NCBI RefSeq assembly: GCF_900094585.1
Contig: NZ_FMAG01000001.1
Location: 248,001 to 312,000 of the forward strand
Source: Martinezella multihospitum
GTDB taxonomy: Bacteria > Pseudomonadota > Alphaproteobacteria > Rhizobiales > Rhizobiaceae
Direction: 5' to 3'
DNA length: 64,000 nucleotides
Of the stretch, positions 56,811 through 64,000 are shown piece after piece (position 1 is the first letter of the stretch; each line of letters starts with the position of its first letter). Both the position numbers and the translations under genes were made by a program. Below the pieces are notes generated by a model. That model did no database searches. It was not told the origin of the DNA and saw nothing but the letters and a program-made list of their open reading frames with translations.

Positions 56811-58049
56811 ATGATGAAGCGATTTTTGGCCGCAACAGGCCTCATATCCTTGTGCCTTGCATCCGCCGCATCCGCCGAAAACATCTCCATGTGGGTTCGA
56901 AGCGGGATTGGCGATTCCTTCAAGAAGGTCGTCGAAGCCTATAATGCCGGTCATGACGACAAGGTGACGCTGACCGAAGTGCCATTCGGGGAACTCGTGC
57001 AGAAATACGCGACCGCCATTGCCGGCGGTCAGGCGCCTGACGCCTTGTCGATGGACCTCATCTATACGCCCGCTTTTGCGGCCGCCGGCCAGCTGGCAGA
57101 TCTGACCGATTGGGCGAAGAGCCTGCCCTATTTCAACTCGCTCTCGCCCTCGCATGTGAAGCTCGGCACCTATGACGGCCATATCTACGGCCTGCCGCTC
57201 TCGGTCGAGACCTCGGTCTTCGCCTGGAACAAGGATCTCTACAAGAAGGCCGGCCTCGACCCGGAAAAGGCGCCGGCCACCTGGGAGGAGATCGAGCAGA
57301 ATGCCGAAAAGATCCGCGCGCTCGGCGGCGATACCTACGGCTTCTATTTCTCCGGCGGCGGCTGCGGCGGCTGCATGATCTTCACCTTCACGCCGCTCGT
57401 CTGGGGCGCAGGCGCCGACATTCTTTCCGAAGACGGCAAGAAGGCGACCCTCGACACGCCGCAAATGCGCAAAGCTGTGGGCTTCTATCGCGACATGGTC
57501 AAGAAGGATCTCGTACCGGCAGGAGCCGCAAGCGATACCGGCGCCAATTTCCTCAGCATCAGCAATGGCAAGATCGGCCAGCAGAGCATCGGTGCCTTCT
57601 CGATCGGCACGCTGATCACGCAATATCCCGATATCCATTTCGGCGTGACGCTGATCCCCGGCGTCGACGGCAAGCCGTCCTCCTTTGCCGGTGGCGACAA
57701 TTTCGTCATCTCCAAGGGCACGAAGAAGCTCGATGCGGTGAAGAAGTTCCTCGAATACACCTATTCGCTCGAGGGACAGAAGATCATGGCGAAATACGGC
57801 AGCCTGCCGACACGCGGCGACATTGCCGATCAGGTGCTGCAGGGTCTCGATCCGCGCATGCAGGTCGGCCTGAAGGCGATCGCCGTCGCCAAGACGCCCT
57901 ATACGCTGCAGTTCAACGACCTGATCAACAGCGCCAACGGCCCCTGGGCAGGCTTTACCAATGCGGCCATCTTCGGAAGCGATGTCGATGGCGCTTTCTC
58001 CAATGCCCAATCGGAGATGCAGTCGATCATCGACAACGCCCAACAGTAG
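56811..58049 (+). CDS. Sugar ABC transporter substrate-binding protein
   Basis: A 412-residue family-1 extracellular binding protein with a Sec signal (MMKRFLAATGLISLCLASAA, cut near ASAE). The mature part has SMWVRSGIGDSFKKVVEAYN and LPLSVETSVFAWNKDLYKKAG typical of oligosaccharide binders, plus a GGGCGGCMIF disulfide-capable segment. GGAGGAG precedes the ATG. The downstream GH127 gene suggests a beta-arabinofuranosyl oligosaccharide as ligand, an inference from context. Confidence 0.9.
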   Translation: MMKRFLAATGLISLCLASAASAENISMWVRSGIGDSFKKVVEAYNAGHDDKVTLTEVPFGELVQKYATAIAGGQAPDALSMDLIYTPAFAAAGQLADLTDWAKSLPYFNSLSPSHVKLGTYDGHIYGLPLSVETSVFAWNKDLYKKAGLDPEKAPATWEEIEQNAEKIRALGGDTYGFYFSGGGCGGCMIFTFTPLVWGAGADILSEDGKKATLDTPQMRKAVGFYRDMVKKDLVPAGAASDTGANFLSISNGKIGQQSIGAFSIGTLITQYPDIHFGVTLIPGVDGKPSSFAGGDNFVISKGTKKLDAVKKFLEYTYSLEGQKIMAKYGSLPTRGDIADQVLQGLDPRMQVGLKAIAVAKTPYTLQFNDLINSANGPWAGFTNAAIFGSDVDGAFSNAQSEMQSIIDNAQQ

Positions 58050-58115
58050 TAAACTCACCCGCGCCGGGGAGCTTTGTGCTCCCCGGTTCCTCCATCGCAA
58101 TATCGGGAGCATTCC

Positions 58116-59033
58116 ATGGCCGGCCCTGGAGCTATCGCAACCGCGCGTCCGCGAAAACGGCGACGGCGTGCCAGTTGGCACGGGTTTCTCTATATCGCGC
58201 CGGCCATGGCGCTCGTTATCGTCTTCTTCGTCCTGCCGGTGGTCTTTACCTTTTGGATGAGCTTCCACAACTGGCCATTGCTCGGCAATCCGCGCTGGAT
58301 CGGCTTCGGCAATTATATCCGCATGGTCTCCGACATGCGCTTCATGGCAGCCCTGCGCTTCACCGCCTATTACACCGTCGTCGTCACCATTGCGATCTTC
58401 GCAGTCGCCTTTCCGCTCGCCTTCTTCGTGGAAAAGCATCGGCCCTTCGTCGGCTTCTACCGGACGATCATCTTCCTTCCCGTCGTTGTCGGGCTGGCGA
58501 CGGCGTCGCTGCTCTGGGTCTGGCTTGCCAATGTTGACGCCGGCTTCTTCGCGCCGGTCGCGCTGGCGCTTGGCCTCGTCGACAAGAGGCCGAACCTGCT
58601 TGCCGATTTCGACATGGCATTCGCAACAATCATCGTCATGGTGGTCTGGAAGATCGCTGGCTTCACCATGATCATTCTGCTGACCGGCCTGCAGGCAATC
58701 CCTTCCGAGCTGACCGAGGCCGCCCGGATCGATGGCGCCAAGCGCTGGCAGCGCTTCCGGCATCTGACCCTGCCACTGATGCGCCGCACGATCGCGCTCG
58801 CGCTGATCATATCCATTACCGGCTCGGTGCTTGCCTTCGACCAATTCTACATCATGACATCAGGCGGCCCGCAAAACCGCATGATTTCCGTCGTCTATTA
58901 CATCTTCAACCAGTCCTTCGTGTCCTTCAACCTCGGCTATGGCGCGGCGCTCTCGATCGCCCTCCTCGTCATCCTGGTGCTGATCAGCATCGTCCAGCTC
59001 TGGCTGCTGCGCGTCGGGGAGGACAAGCCATGA
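58116..59033 (+). CDS. Sugar ABC transporter permease (MalF-type)
   Basis: A 305-residue membrane protein with a basic N-terminus (ARPRKRRRRASW), six helices and the EAA loop ELTEAARIDGAKRWQRFRHL. The ATG at 58116, after a CGGGAG site, is preferred to a frame 42 bp longer. It overlaps the next permease by ATGA. Confidence 0.9.
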   Translation: MAGPGAIATARPRKRRRRASWHGFLYIAPAMALVIVFFVLPVVFTFWMSFHNWPLLGNPRWIGFGNYIRMVSDMRFMAALRFTAYYTVVVTIAIFAVAFPLAFFVEKHRPFVGFYRTIIFLPVVVGLATASLLWVWLANVDAGFFAPVALALGLVDKRPNLLADFDMAFATIIVMVVWKIAGFTMIILLTGLQAIPSELTEAARIDGAKRWQRFRHLTLPLMRRTIALALIISITGSVLAFDQFYIMTSGGPQNRMISVVYYIFNQSFVSFNLGYGAALSIALLVILVLISIVQLWLLRVGEDKP

Positions 59034-59905
59034 CCCAAACCACAACTACGGCAAAGGAACGCCGCGCAAGGCGCAAGCTCTTAGATGGCATCGGCTATCA
59101 CGGCATCGGCGTCATCATCGTCATCTTCTTCTTCGCACCATTCGCCATCGCACTGCTGTCGTCGTTCCGGCATGGAACCGAGGCGAGCCTTCCACCACTG
59201 CCGCCATGGCCGACGACCGGCTTCAGCTTCGATGCCTATCGCTCGCTCGACGGCTTCGGCGCCGGCGTGGTGCAGCATACGCTGAACTCGCTTTTCGTCT
59301 CGGTCGCAACCGTGCTTCTGACCGTCATCGTCAGCCTGCTCGCCGGCTATGGCTTCTCGCGCTATCATTTCCCCTTCAAGGGCGCGCTCTTCATCCTGAT
59401 CATCGCGACGCTGATGATCCCCTTTCAGTCGATCCTGACGCCGCTCTTCATCATTCTGGCGAGGCTCGGCCTCAACAATTCGCTGATTGGGCTGACGCTC
59501 GTCTATGTAACGCTGCAGCTTCCCTTTTCGGTCTTCATGATGCGCAATGCCTTTGACGCCGTGCCGAAGGAAATCGAGGAGGCCGCGCGTATCGACGGCG
59601 CGCGCGATTTGAAACTGCTGTTCCGCGTCCTCTTCCCACTGGTACTGCCGGGTGTTGCGACCGTTGCGATCTTTGCCTTCCTCAATGCCTGGAACGAGTT
59701 CCTGGCGGCCCTGGTGCTCCTGTCGAGCAACGAGAAATTCACCCTGCCGGTGCTGATGATCGCCGTCAGGACCGGCCGCCTCGGCGCCGTCAACTGGGGT
59801 GCGGTCCAGGCCGGCATCGCCGTCATGACCATCCCCTGCGTCATCGTCTTTCTGCTTCTGCAACGCTACTATATGCGCGGGCTGATGGCCGGCGCGGTGA
59901 AATAA
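59030..59905 (+). CDS. Sugar ABC transporter permease (MalG-type)
   Basis: A 291-residue membrane protein with six helices, EAA loop EIEEAARIDGARDLKLLFRV and the usual C-terminus GLMAGAVK. The N-terminus is charged (TTAKERRARRKLL). It is the second channel subunit of the arabinoside importer. Confidence 0.9.
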   Translation: MTQTTTTAKERRARRKLLDGIGYHGIGVIIVIFFFAPFAIALLSSFRHGTEASLPPLPPWPTTGFSFDAYRSLDGFGAGVVQHTLNSLFVSVATVLLTVIVSLLAGYGFSRYHFPFKGALFILIIATLMIPFQSILTPLFIILARLGLNNSLIGLTLVYVTLQLPFSVFMMRNAFDAVPKEIEEAARIDGARDLKLLFRVLFPLVLPGVATVAIFAFLNAWNEFLAALVLLSSNEKFTLPVLMIAVRTGRLGAVNWGAVQAGIAVMTIPCVIVFLLLQRYYMRGLMAGAVK

Positions 59906-59928
59906 CCCTTTAAGCAAGGATCAAAGCC

Positions 59929-61860
59929 ATGTCTGACAAGCAAAACCGCCAGTTTCGCCCCCTGCCCGTTCCGAATGTCGAGCTCGCTGGCCTTTTCGGC
60001 GCCCGCCAGGATGCCATCTGCAATTCCACCGCAACGACGCTGCTCGACCGTTGCGTCGAGGCCGGCATGATCAAGGCCATCGACGTCGACCAACCAAGCC
60101 CTGGCATCGTCATTCCACTGCAGACATGGTCGGGCTCCACACAGATGTTCTGGGACAGCGACCTCGGTAAATCGATCGAAACCATCGCCTATTCCCTCTA
60201 TCGCCGCCCCAATGCGGAGCTGGAAGCGCGTGCGGATGCCATCATCGACATGTATGAAAGGATGCAGGAGAAGGATGGCTATCTGAACGCGTGGTTCCAG
60301 CGCGTCCAGCCCGGCCGCCGCTGGACGAATCTGCGCGATCATCACGAACTTTATTGCGCCGGCCATCTGATCGAGGCGGCCGTCGCCTATTACCAGGCAA
60401 CGGGCAAGCGCAAGCTGCTCGACATCATGAGCCGCTTTGCCGATTACATGATCACCGTCTTCGGCCATGACGAGGGCCAGCTGCGCGGCTATTGCGGCCA
60501 TGAGGAAGTGGAGCTCGCGCTCGTCAAGCTCGCTCGCGTCACTGGCGAGAAGAAGTACCTCGATCTCGCCAAATACTTCATCGACGAGCGCGGCCAGGAA
60601 CCGCATTTTTTCACCGATGAAGCGCTTCGCGACGGCCGCGACCCCAAGAATTTCGTACAGAAGACCTATGAATACAGCCAATCGCACTTGCCGGTGCGCG
60701 ACCAGGCGAAGGTCGTCGGCCATGCCGTGCGCGCCATGTACCTCTATTCCGGCATGGCCGATATCGCCACCGAATATAATGACGATACGCTGACCGCCGC
60801 ACTCGAAGCACTCTGGGACGATCTGACGACCAAGCAGATGTATGTGACCGGCGGCATCGGGCCGGCGGCCTCCAATGAGGGCTTTACCGACTATTACGAT
60901 CTACCGAACGAAAGCGCCTACGCCGAGACCTGCGCCTCTGTCGGTCTGGTCTTCTGGGCCAATCGCATGCTCGGCCGCGGACCGAACCGCCGCTATGCCG
61001 ACATCATGGAAGTGGCGCTCTATAACGGTGCCATGGCGGGCCTGTCGCAGGACGGCAAGACCTTCTTCTACGAAAATCCGCTGGAAAGCGCCGGCAAGCA
61101 TCATCGCTGGACCTGGCACCATTGCCCTTGCTGCCCGCCGAACATCGCGCGCCTGCTCGCCTCCGTCGGCTCCTACATGTATGCGGCCGCCGACAACGAG
61201 ATCGCCGTCCATCTCTACGGCGAGAGCAAGGCCCGTGTGCCGCTCGCCGGCGGCCTGACGGTGCAGCTTTCCCAGACGACACGTTATCCTTGGGACGGCG
61301 CAATCCGCTTCGACGTTAGCCCCGATCGCGCCGCCAAATTTGCGCTGTCGCTGCGTATTCCCGAATGGGCCGATGGCGCGACGCTTGCAATCAATGGTGC
61401 GCCGGTCGATCTGGCACCGATCACCGTTGATGGCTACGCCCGTATTGAGCGGGAGTGGCAGGCGGGCGACCATGTCGACCTCACCCTTCCGCTCATCCCC
61501 CGCACGCTGTTTGCCAACCCGAAAGTCCGCCAGGACGCCGGGCGTGCTGCCCTGATGCGCGGGCCGCTTGTCTATTGCGTCGAGACCACGGATAACGGTC
61601 ACGATCTCAACGGCATTTCGCTTTCCAGCAATCCGGCATCGGCCAAAACGACAGAAATCGCCGCGCTGGAAGGGGCGGTCGCGCTCGATGTCGCCGTCAC
61701 GCGCGAGACGGCCGACTGGGGCTCCGATCTCTATCGGACGACACCGCCGAAGGGCACCCCTTCTACAGCCCGTTTCGTCCCCTATCATCTCTGGGACAAC
61801 CGCGAGCCCGGCGAAATGCTCGTCTGGGTCCGCGCCGACCAGTTGCGTCACGGAGCCTGA
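59929..61860 (+). CDS. GH127 beta-L-arabinofuranosidase, cytosolic
   Basis: A 643-residue glycoside hydrolase of family 127 (DUF1680). The zinc-thiolate site of the bifidobacterial HypBA1 is kept: Glu333 and Cys335 (YAETCAS), Cys401 and Cys402 (CPCCPPN), where Cys401 matches the nucleophile Cys417. The (alpha/alpha)6 barrel is followed by beta-sandwich domains from about residue 430. There is no signal peptide, so it acts on imported oligosaccharides. HypBA1 releases L-arabinose from the beta-arabinosides of plant hydroxyproline-rich glycoproteins. Confidence 0.9.
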   Translation: MSDKQNRQFRPLPVPNVELAGLFGARQDAICNSTATTLLDRCVEAGMIKAIDVDQPSPGIVIPLQTWSGSTQMFWDSDLGKSIETIAYSLYRRPNAELEARADAIIDMYERMQEKDGYLNAWFQRVQPGRRWTNLRDHHELYCAGHLIEAAVAYYQATGKRKLLDIMSRFADYMITVFGHDEGQLRGYCGHEEVELALVKLARVTGEKKYLDLAKYFIDERGQEPHFFTDEALRDGRDPKNFVQKTYEYSQSHLPVRDQAKVVGHAVRAMYLYSGMADIATEYNDDTLTAALEALWDDLTTKQMYVTGGIGPAASNEGFTDYYDLPNESAYAETCASVGLVFWANRMLGRGPNRRYADIMEVALYNGAMAGLSQDGKTFFYENPLESAGKHHRWTWHHCPCCPPNIARLLASVGSYMYAAADNEIAVHLYGESKARVPLAGGLTVQLSQTTRYPWDGAIRFDVSPDRAAKFALSLRIPEWADGATLAINGAPVDLAPITVDGYARIEREWQAGDHVDLTLPLIPRTLFANPKVRQDAGRAALMRGPLVYCVETTDNGHDLNGISLSSNPASAKTTEIAALEGAVALDVAVTRETADWGSDLYRTTPPKGTPSTARFVPYHLWDNREPGEMLVWVRADQLRHGA

Positions 61861-61861
61861 C

Positions 61862-62935
61862 ATGACGAAGAAGGGAATGCGCCTGACCGGCGTCCGCAAG
61901 AGCTTCGGCGGGCTGGAGGTCATACATGGCATCGACCTCGACATACCGGAAGGCGCCTTCGTCGTCTTCGTCGGCCCCTCCGGCTGCGGCAAGTCCACGC
62001 TGCTGCGCATGATTGCCGGACTGGAGGAGGTCACCGACGGCGAAATCGCCATCAAGGGCCGGGACGTTACCGATCTCGACCCGTCCGAGCGCGGCATCGC
62101 CATGGTCTTCCAGTCCTATGCGCTCTATCCGCATATGAGCGTTCGCGACAATCTCGGTTTCGGCCTGAAAATGGCGCGGACCGACGCATCCGAAATCGAA
62201 AGGCGCGTGCGTTCCGCCGCGGCGATCCTCAAGATCGATCATCTCTTGGACCGCCGCCCAGGACAGCTCTCCGGCGGCCAGCGCCAGCGTGTCGCCATTG
62301 GCCGTGCCATCGTTCGCGAGCCGGATGTCTTTCTCTTCGACGAGCCGCTCTCCAATCTCGATGCGGAACTGCGCGTTTCCATGCGCATCGAAATCGCCCG
62401 ACTGCATCGCGAACTCGGCAATACGATGATCTATGTCACCCACGACCAGACCGAGGCTATGACGCTCGCCGACAAGATCGTCGTGCTGAGAGATGGCCGG
62501 ATCGAGCAAGTCGGCAGCCCGCGCGAAGTCTATGAGGATCCGGCCAACAGTTTCGTGGCCGGCTTCATCGGCTCGCCGAGGATGAACATGATCGAAGCTA
62601 CTTGGTCCGATGACCGGACGGCGAAGGTCGGAAACACTGGCATCAAGGTCGACCTTGCACACACTAAGCCATCGGCGGGAGAAAAGATCCTGCTTGGCAT
62701 GCGCCCCGAACATTTCGTCGTTGCGTCAAATGCGGACGATTCCGTGCAGGTCACGGTCGACGTCACCGAATATCTGGGCGGTACGCGTTATCTCTACTGC
62801 CAGACAGAGGACGGTCAGCCTATCATTGCCGAATATCGCGACGGACCGCAGATCGAGCGCGGCGACACGCTCCATCTGCATTGCCCGCCCGAGCGGCGGC
62901 GCTATTTCGACAAGCAGGGAGGAAGGTTGCGGTAG
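61862..62935 (+). CDS. Sugar ABC transporter ATP-binding protein (UgpC-type)
   Basis: A 357-residue ATPase with Walker [10 protein letters not shown] (Lys44), signature [15 protein letters not shown], Walker [12 protein letters not shown] and a C-terminal TOBE-type domain (after [11 protein letters not shown]). It begins one base after the GH127 stop, closing the importer operon. It may also serve other binding proteins, as such ATPases often do. Confidence 0.92.
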   Translation: MTKKGMRLTGVRKSFGGLEVIHGIDLDIPEGAFVVFVGPSGCGKSTLLRMIAGLEEVTDGEIAIKGRDVTDLDPSERGIAMVFQSYALYPHMSVRDNLGFGLKMARTDASEIERRVRSAAAILKIDHLLDRRPGQLSGGQRQRVAIGRAIVREPDVFLFDEPLSNLDAELRVSMRIEIARLHRELGNTMIYVTHDQTEAMTLADKIVVLRDGRIEQVGSPREVYEDPANSFVAGFIGSPRMNMIEATWSDDRTAKVGNTGIKVDLAHTKPSAGEKILLGMRPEHFVVASNADDSVQVTVDVTEYLGGTRYLYCQTEDGQPIIAEYRDGPQIERGDTLHLHCPPERRRYFDKQGGRLR

Positions 62936-62959
62936 TTCGCTTGCGTAAGAAGGTTGATA

Positions 62960-64000
62960 TCAAGCCGCCTTGCTGATGTGGACCGGAATGGACTTGTAGG
63001 ATGGCGTGCCGCTTTCCTTGTCCTGATAGTCGAGCGGGATCAGGCAGTTCGCTTCGGGATAATAGGCGGCGACAGAGCCCTCCGAAATATCGTAGGAAAT
63101 CGCCGTCAACTGCAGCAATCGCTTGGCCCCCGAAGGAAGCGCCGTCTCGATCTCGACGAGATCCCCGTGTTCCAGTCCATTGGCACGCAGGTCCTTGTCG
63201 TTCATGAACAGCACGTCACGACGGCCGAATACGCCGCGATAGCGGTCGTCCAGGCCATAGATGGTCGTGTTGTACTGGTCATGGCTGCGGATCGTCGCGA
63301 GTTTGAGGATGCTCTTATCCGAAAGCGAGATGTCTTCGTTCAGACCATCAAAGAGCTTGAACTCCGCCTTGCCGGACGGTGTCTTCCAGACACGCTCCGT
63401 CGGCCCGATGGGAAGGCGGAAGCCACCCGGCACGCGGATACGCTCATTGTAGTCGGCGAAATCCGGATAGACGATTTCGATCTTGTCGCGGATCAGATCA
63501 TAGTCGGTGATGAGCTCCATCCAGGCGACCTTGCTATTCGGCAGGGTCGCCTGCGCCATCGCGGCAACGATAGCAGGCTCGGAACGCAGCTGATCGGAGG
63601 CCGGCTTCAGCCGACCGCGCGAGGCATGCACCATCGACATCGAATCCTCGATCGTCACCGATTGAGCGCCGGTCGCCTGAATGTCCTGCTCGGTACGGCC
63701 AAGCACGGGGAACAGGAAGGATTCCTTACCGATCAAGAGATTGGAGCGATTGAGCTTGGTGTTCATATGGACAGCAAGATCGAGCTTGCGCATCGCCTCG
63801 GCGCACAGCGCCGGATCGGGAAGCGCGATCGAGAAGTTGCCGCCGAGGCAGAGCAACACTTTCGAACGTCCCTCTGCCATTGCCTGCATGGCGGCAACGG
63901 CATCATGACCATGATGGGCCGGCGACGTGAAGCCGAACGCCCGTTCGATGCCTTCGATCAGGGCTGGCGTCGGCTTCTCGGTGATCCCGACGGTACGATT
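62960..64000 (-). CDS. Molybdopterin oxidoreductase (FdhF/YdeP-type), C-terminal part
   Basis: The frame stays open to the right edge, so the N-terminal iron-sulfur and most molybdenum-binding parts are outside. Seen here are NRTVGITEKPTPALIEGIER, KVLLCLGGNFSIALPD, HMNTKLNRSNLLIGKE, VTIEDSMSMVHASRG, and the C-terminal molydopterin-dinucleotide-binding domain (SHDQYNTTIYGLDDRYRGVF). This is the oxidoreductase alpha-subunit group related to YdeP and formate dehydrogenases; the real donor is not certain. It converges on the arabinoside operon. Confidence 0.87.
   Translation of the reverse strand, partial: NRTVGITEKPTPALIEGIERAFGFTSPAHHGHDAVAAMQAMAEGRSKVLLCLGGNFSIALPDPALCAEAMRKLDLAVHMNTKLNRSNLLIGKESFLFPVLGRTEQDIQATGAQSVTIEDSMSMVHASRGRLKPASDQLRSEPAIVAAMAQATLPNSKVAWMELITDYDLIRDKIEIVYPDFADYNERIRVPGGFRLPIGPTERVWKTPSGKAEFKLFDGLNEDISLSDKSILKLATIRSHDQYNTTIYGLDDRYRGVFGRRDVLFMNDKDLRANGLEHGDLVEIETALPSGAKRLLQLTAISYDISEGSVAAYYPEANCLIPLDYQDKESGTPSYKSIPVHISKAA

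Noticed and set aside
56424..58844. Very long reverse-strand open frame (806 codons) across the LacI, binding-protein and permease genes
   Set aside because: The plus strand carries three well-recognised genes there; the reverse translation has no family features and is a by-product of high GC codon use.

Overview
The window reads as a high-GC alphaproteobacterial replicon, most likely from a Rhizobium species. Pointers are the thiC-O-S-G-E order behind a TPP riboswitch, a RopA-type porin, an ScfR-type regulator divergent from aceA, an Lrp-type putR divergent from a putA lacking the N-terminal DNA-binding domain, and many ABC solute importers packed with ATGA-type overlaps. Whether it is chromosome or megaplasmid cannot be told. 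No rRNA, tRNA, CRISPR array, transposase or phage gene was seen.

Layout. 1-3.8 kb: end of a sugar-acid dehydratase, an MFS transporter, a KTSC protein, and a VOC/TetR divergent pair. 3.9-11.2 kb: BMP-type ABC importer operon with an amidase and a CodA-like deaminase whose active site resembles 5-methylcytosine deaminases. 11.4-18.2 kb: sugar operon (DapA-family lyase, GntR regulator, ABC importer, PfkB kinase). 18.2-20.3 kb: ABC exporter with a possible leader peptide. 20.3-23.6 kb: glyoxylate shunt (scfR/aceA). 23.6-28.4 kb: asparagine/aspartate use (ansA, ansP, ansB, GntR repressor). 28.6-34.4 kb: an MFS exporter, then a reverse-strand ECF sigma, membrane anti-sigma candidate, ZraP-like protein and a DUF1800/DUF1501 pair. 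34.5-39.2 kb: EF-hand protein, TetR regulator, porin, glycosyltransferase-like protein. 39.3-44 kb: thiamine operon. 44.1-48.7 kb: a small exported protein, a DUF1989 enzyme and several regulators. 48.6-50.7 kb: a duplicated segment with reciprocally decayed genes around an isolated HNH-like gene. 50.9-55.3 kb: proline use (putR/putA). 55.3-62.9 kb: LacI-controlled importer with a cytosolic GH127 beta-L-arabinofuranosidase. 62.96 kb to the end: a molybdopterin oxidoreductase running off the edge.

Most of the window is soil/rhizosphere nutrient scavenging: import operons paired with the first catabolic enzymes and a dedicated regulator, with several clean operator-like palindromes. The least explained parts are the duplicated segment at 48.6-50.7 kb, the deaminase operon at 3.9-11.2 kb, the sigma/DUF1800/DUF1501 cluster and the leader before the ABC exporter.
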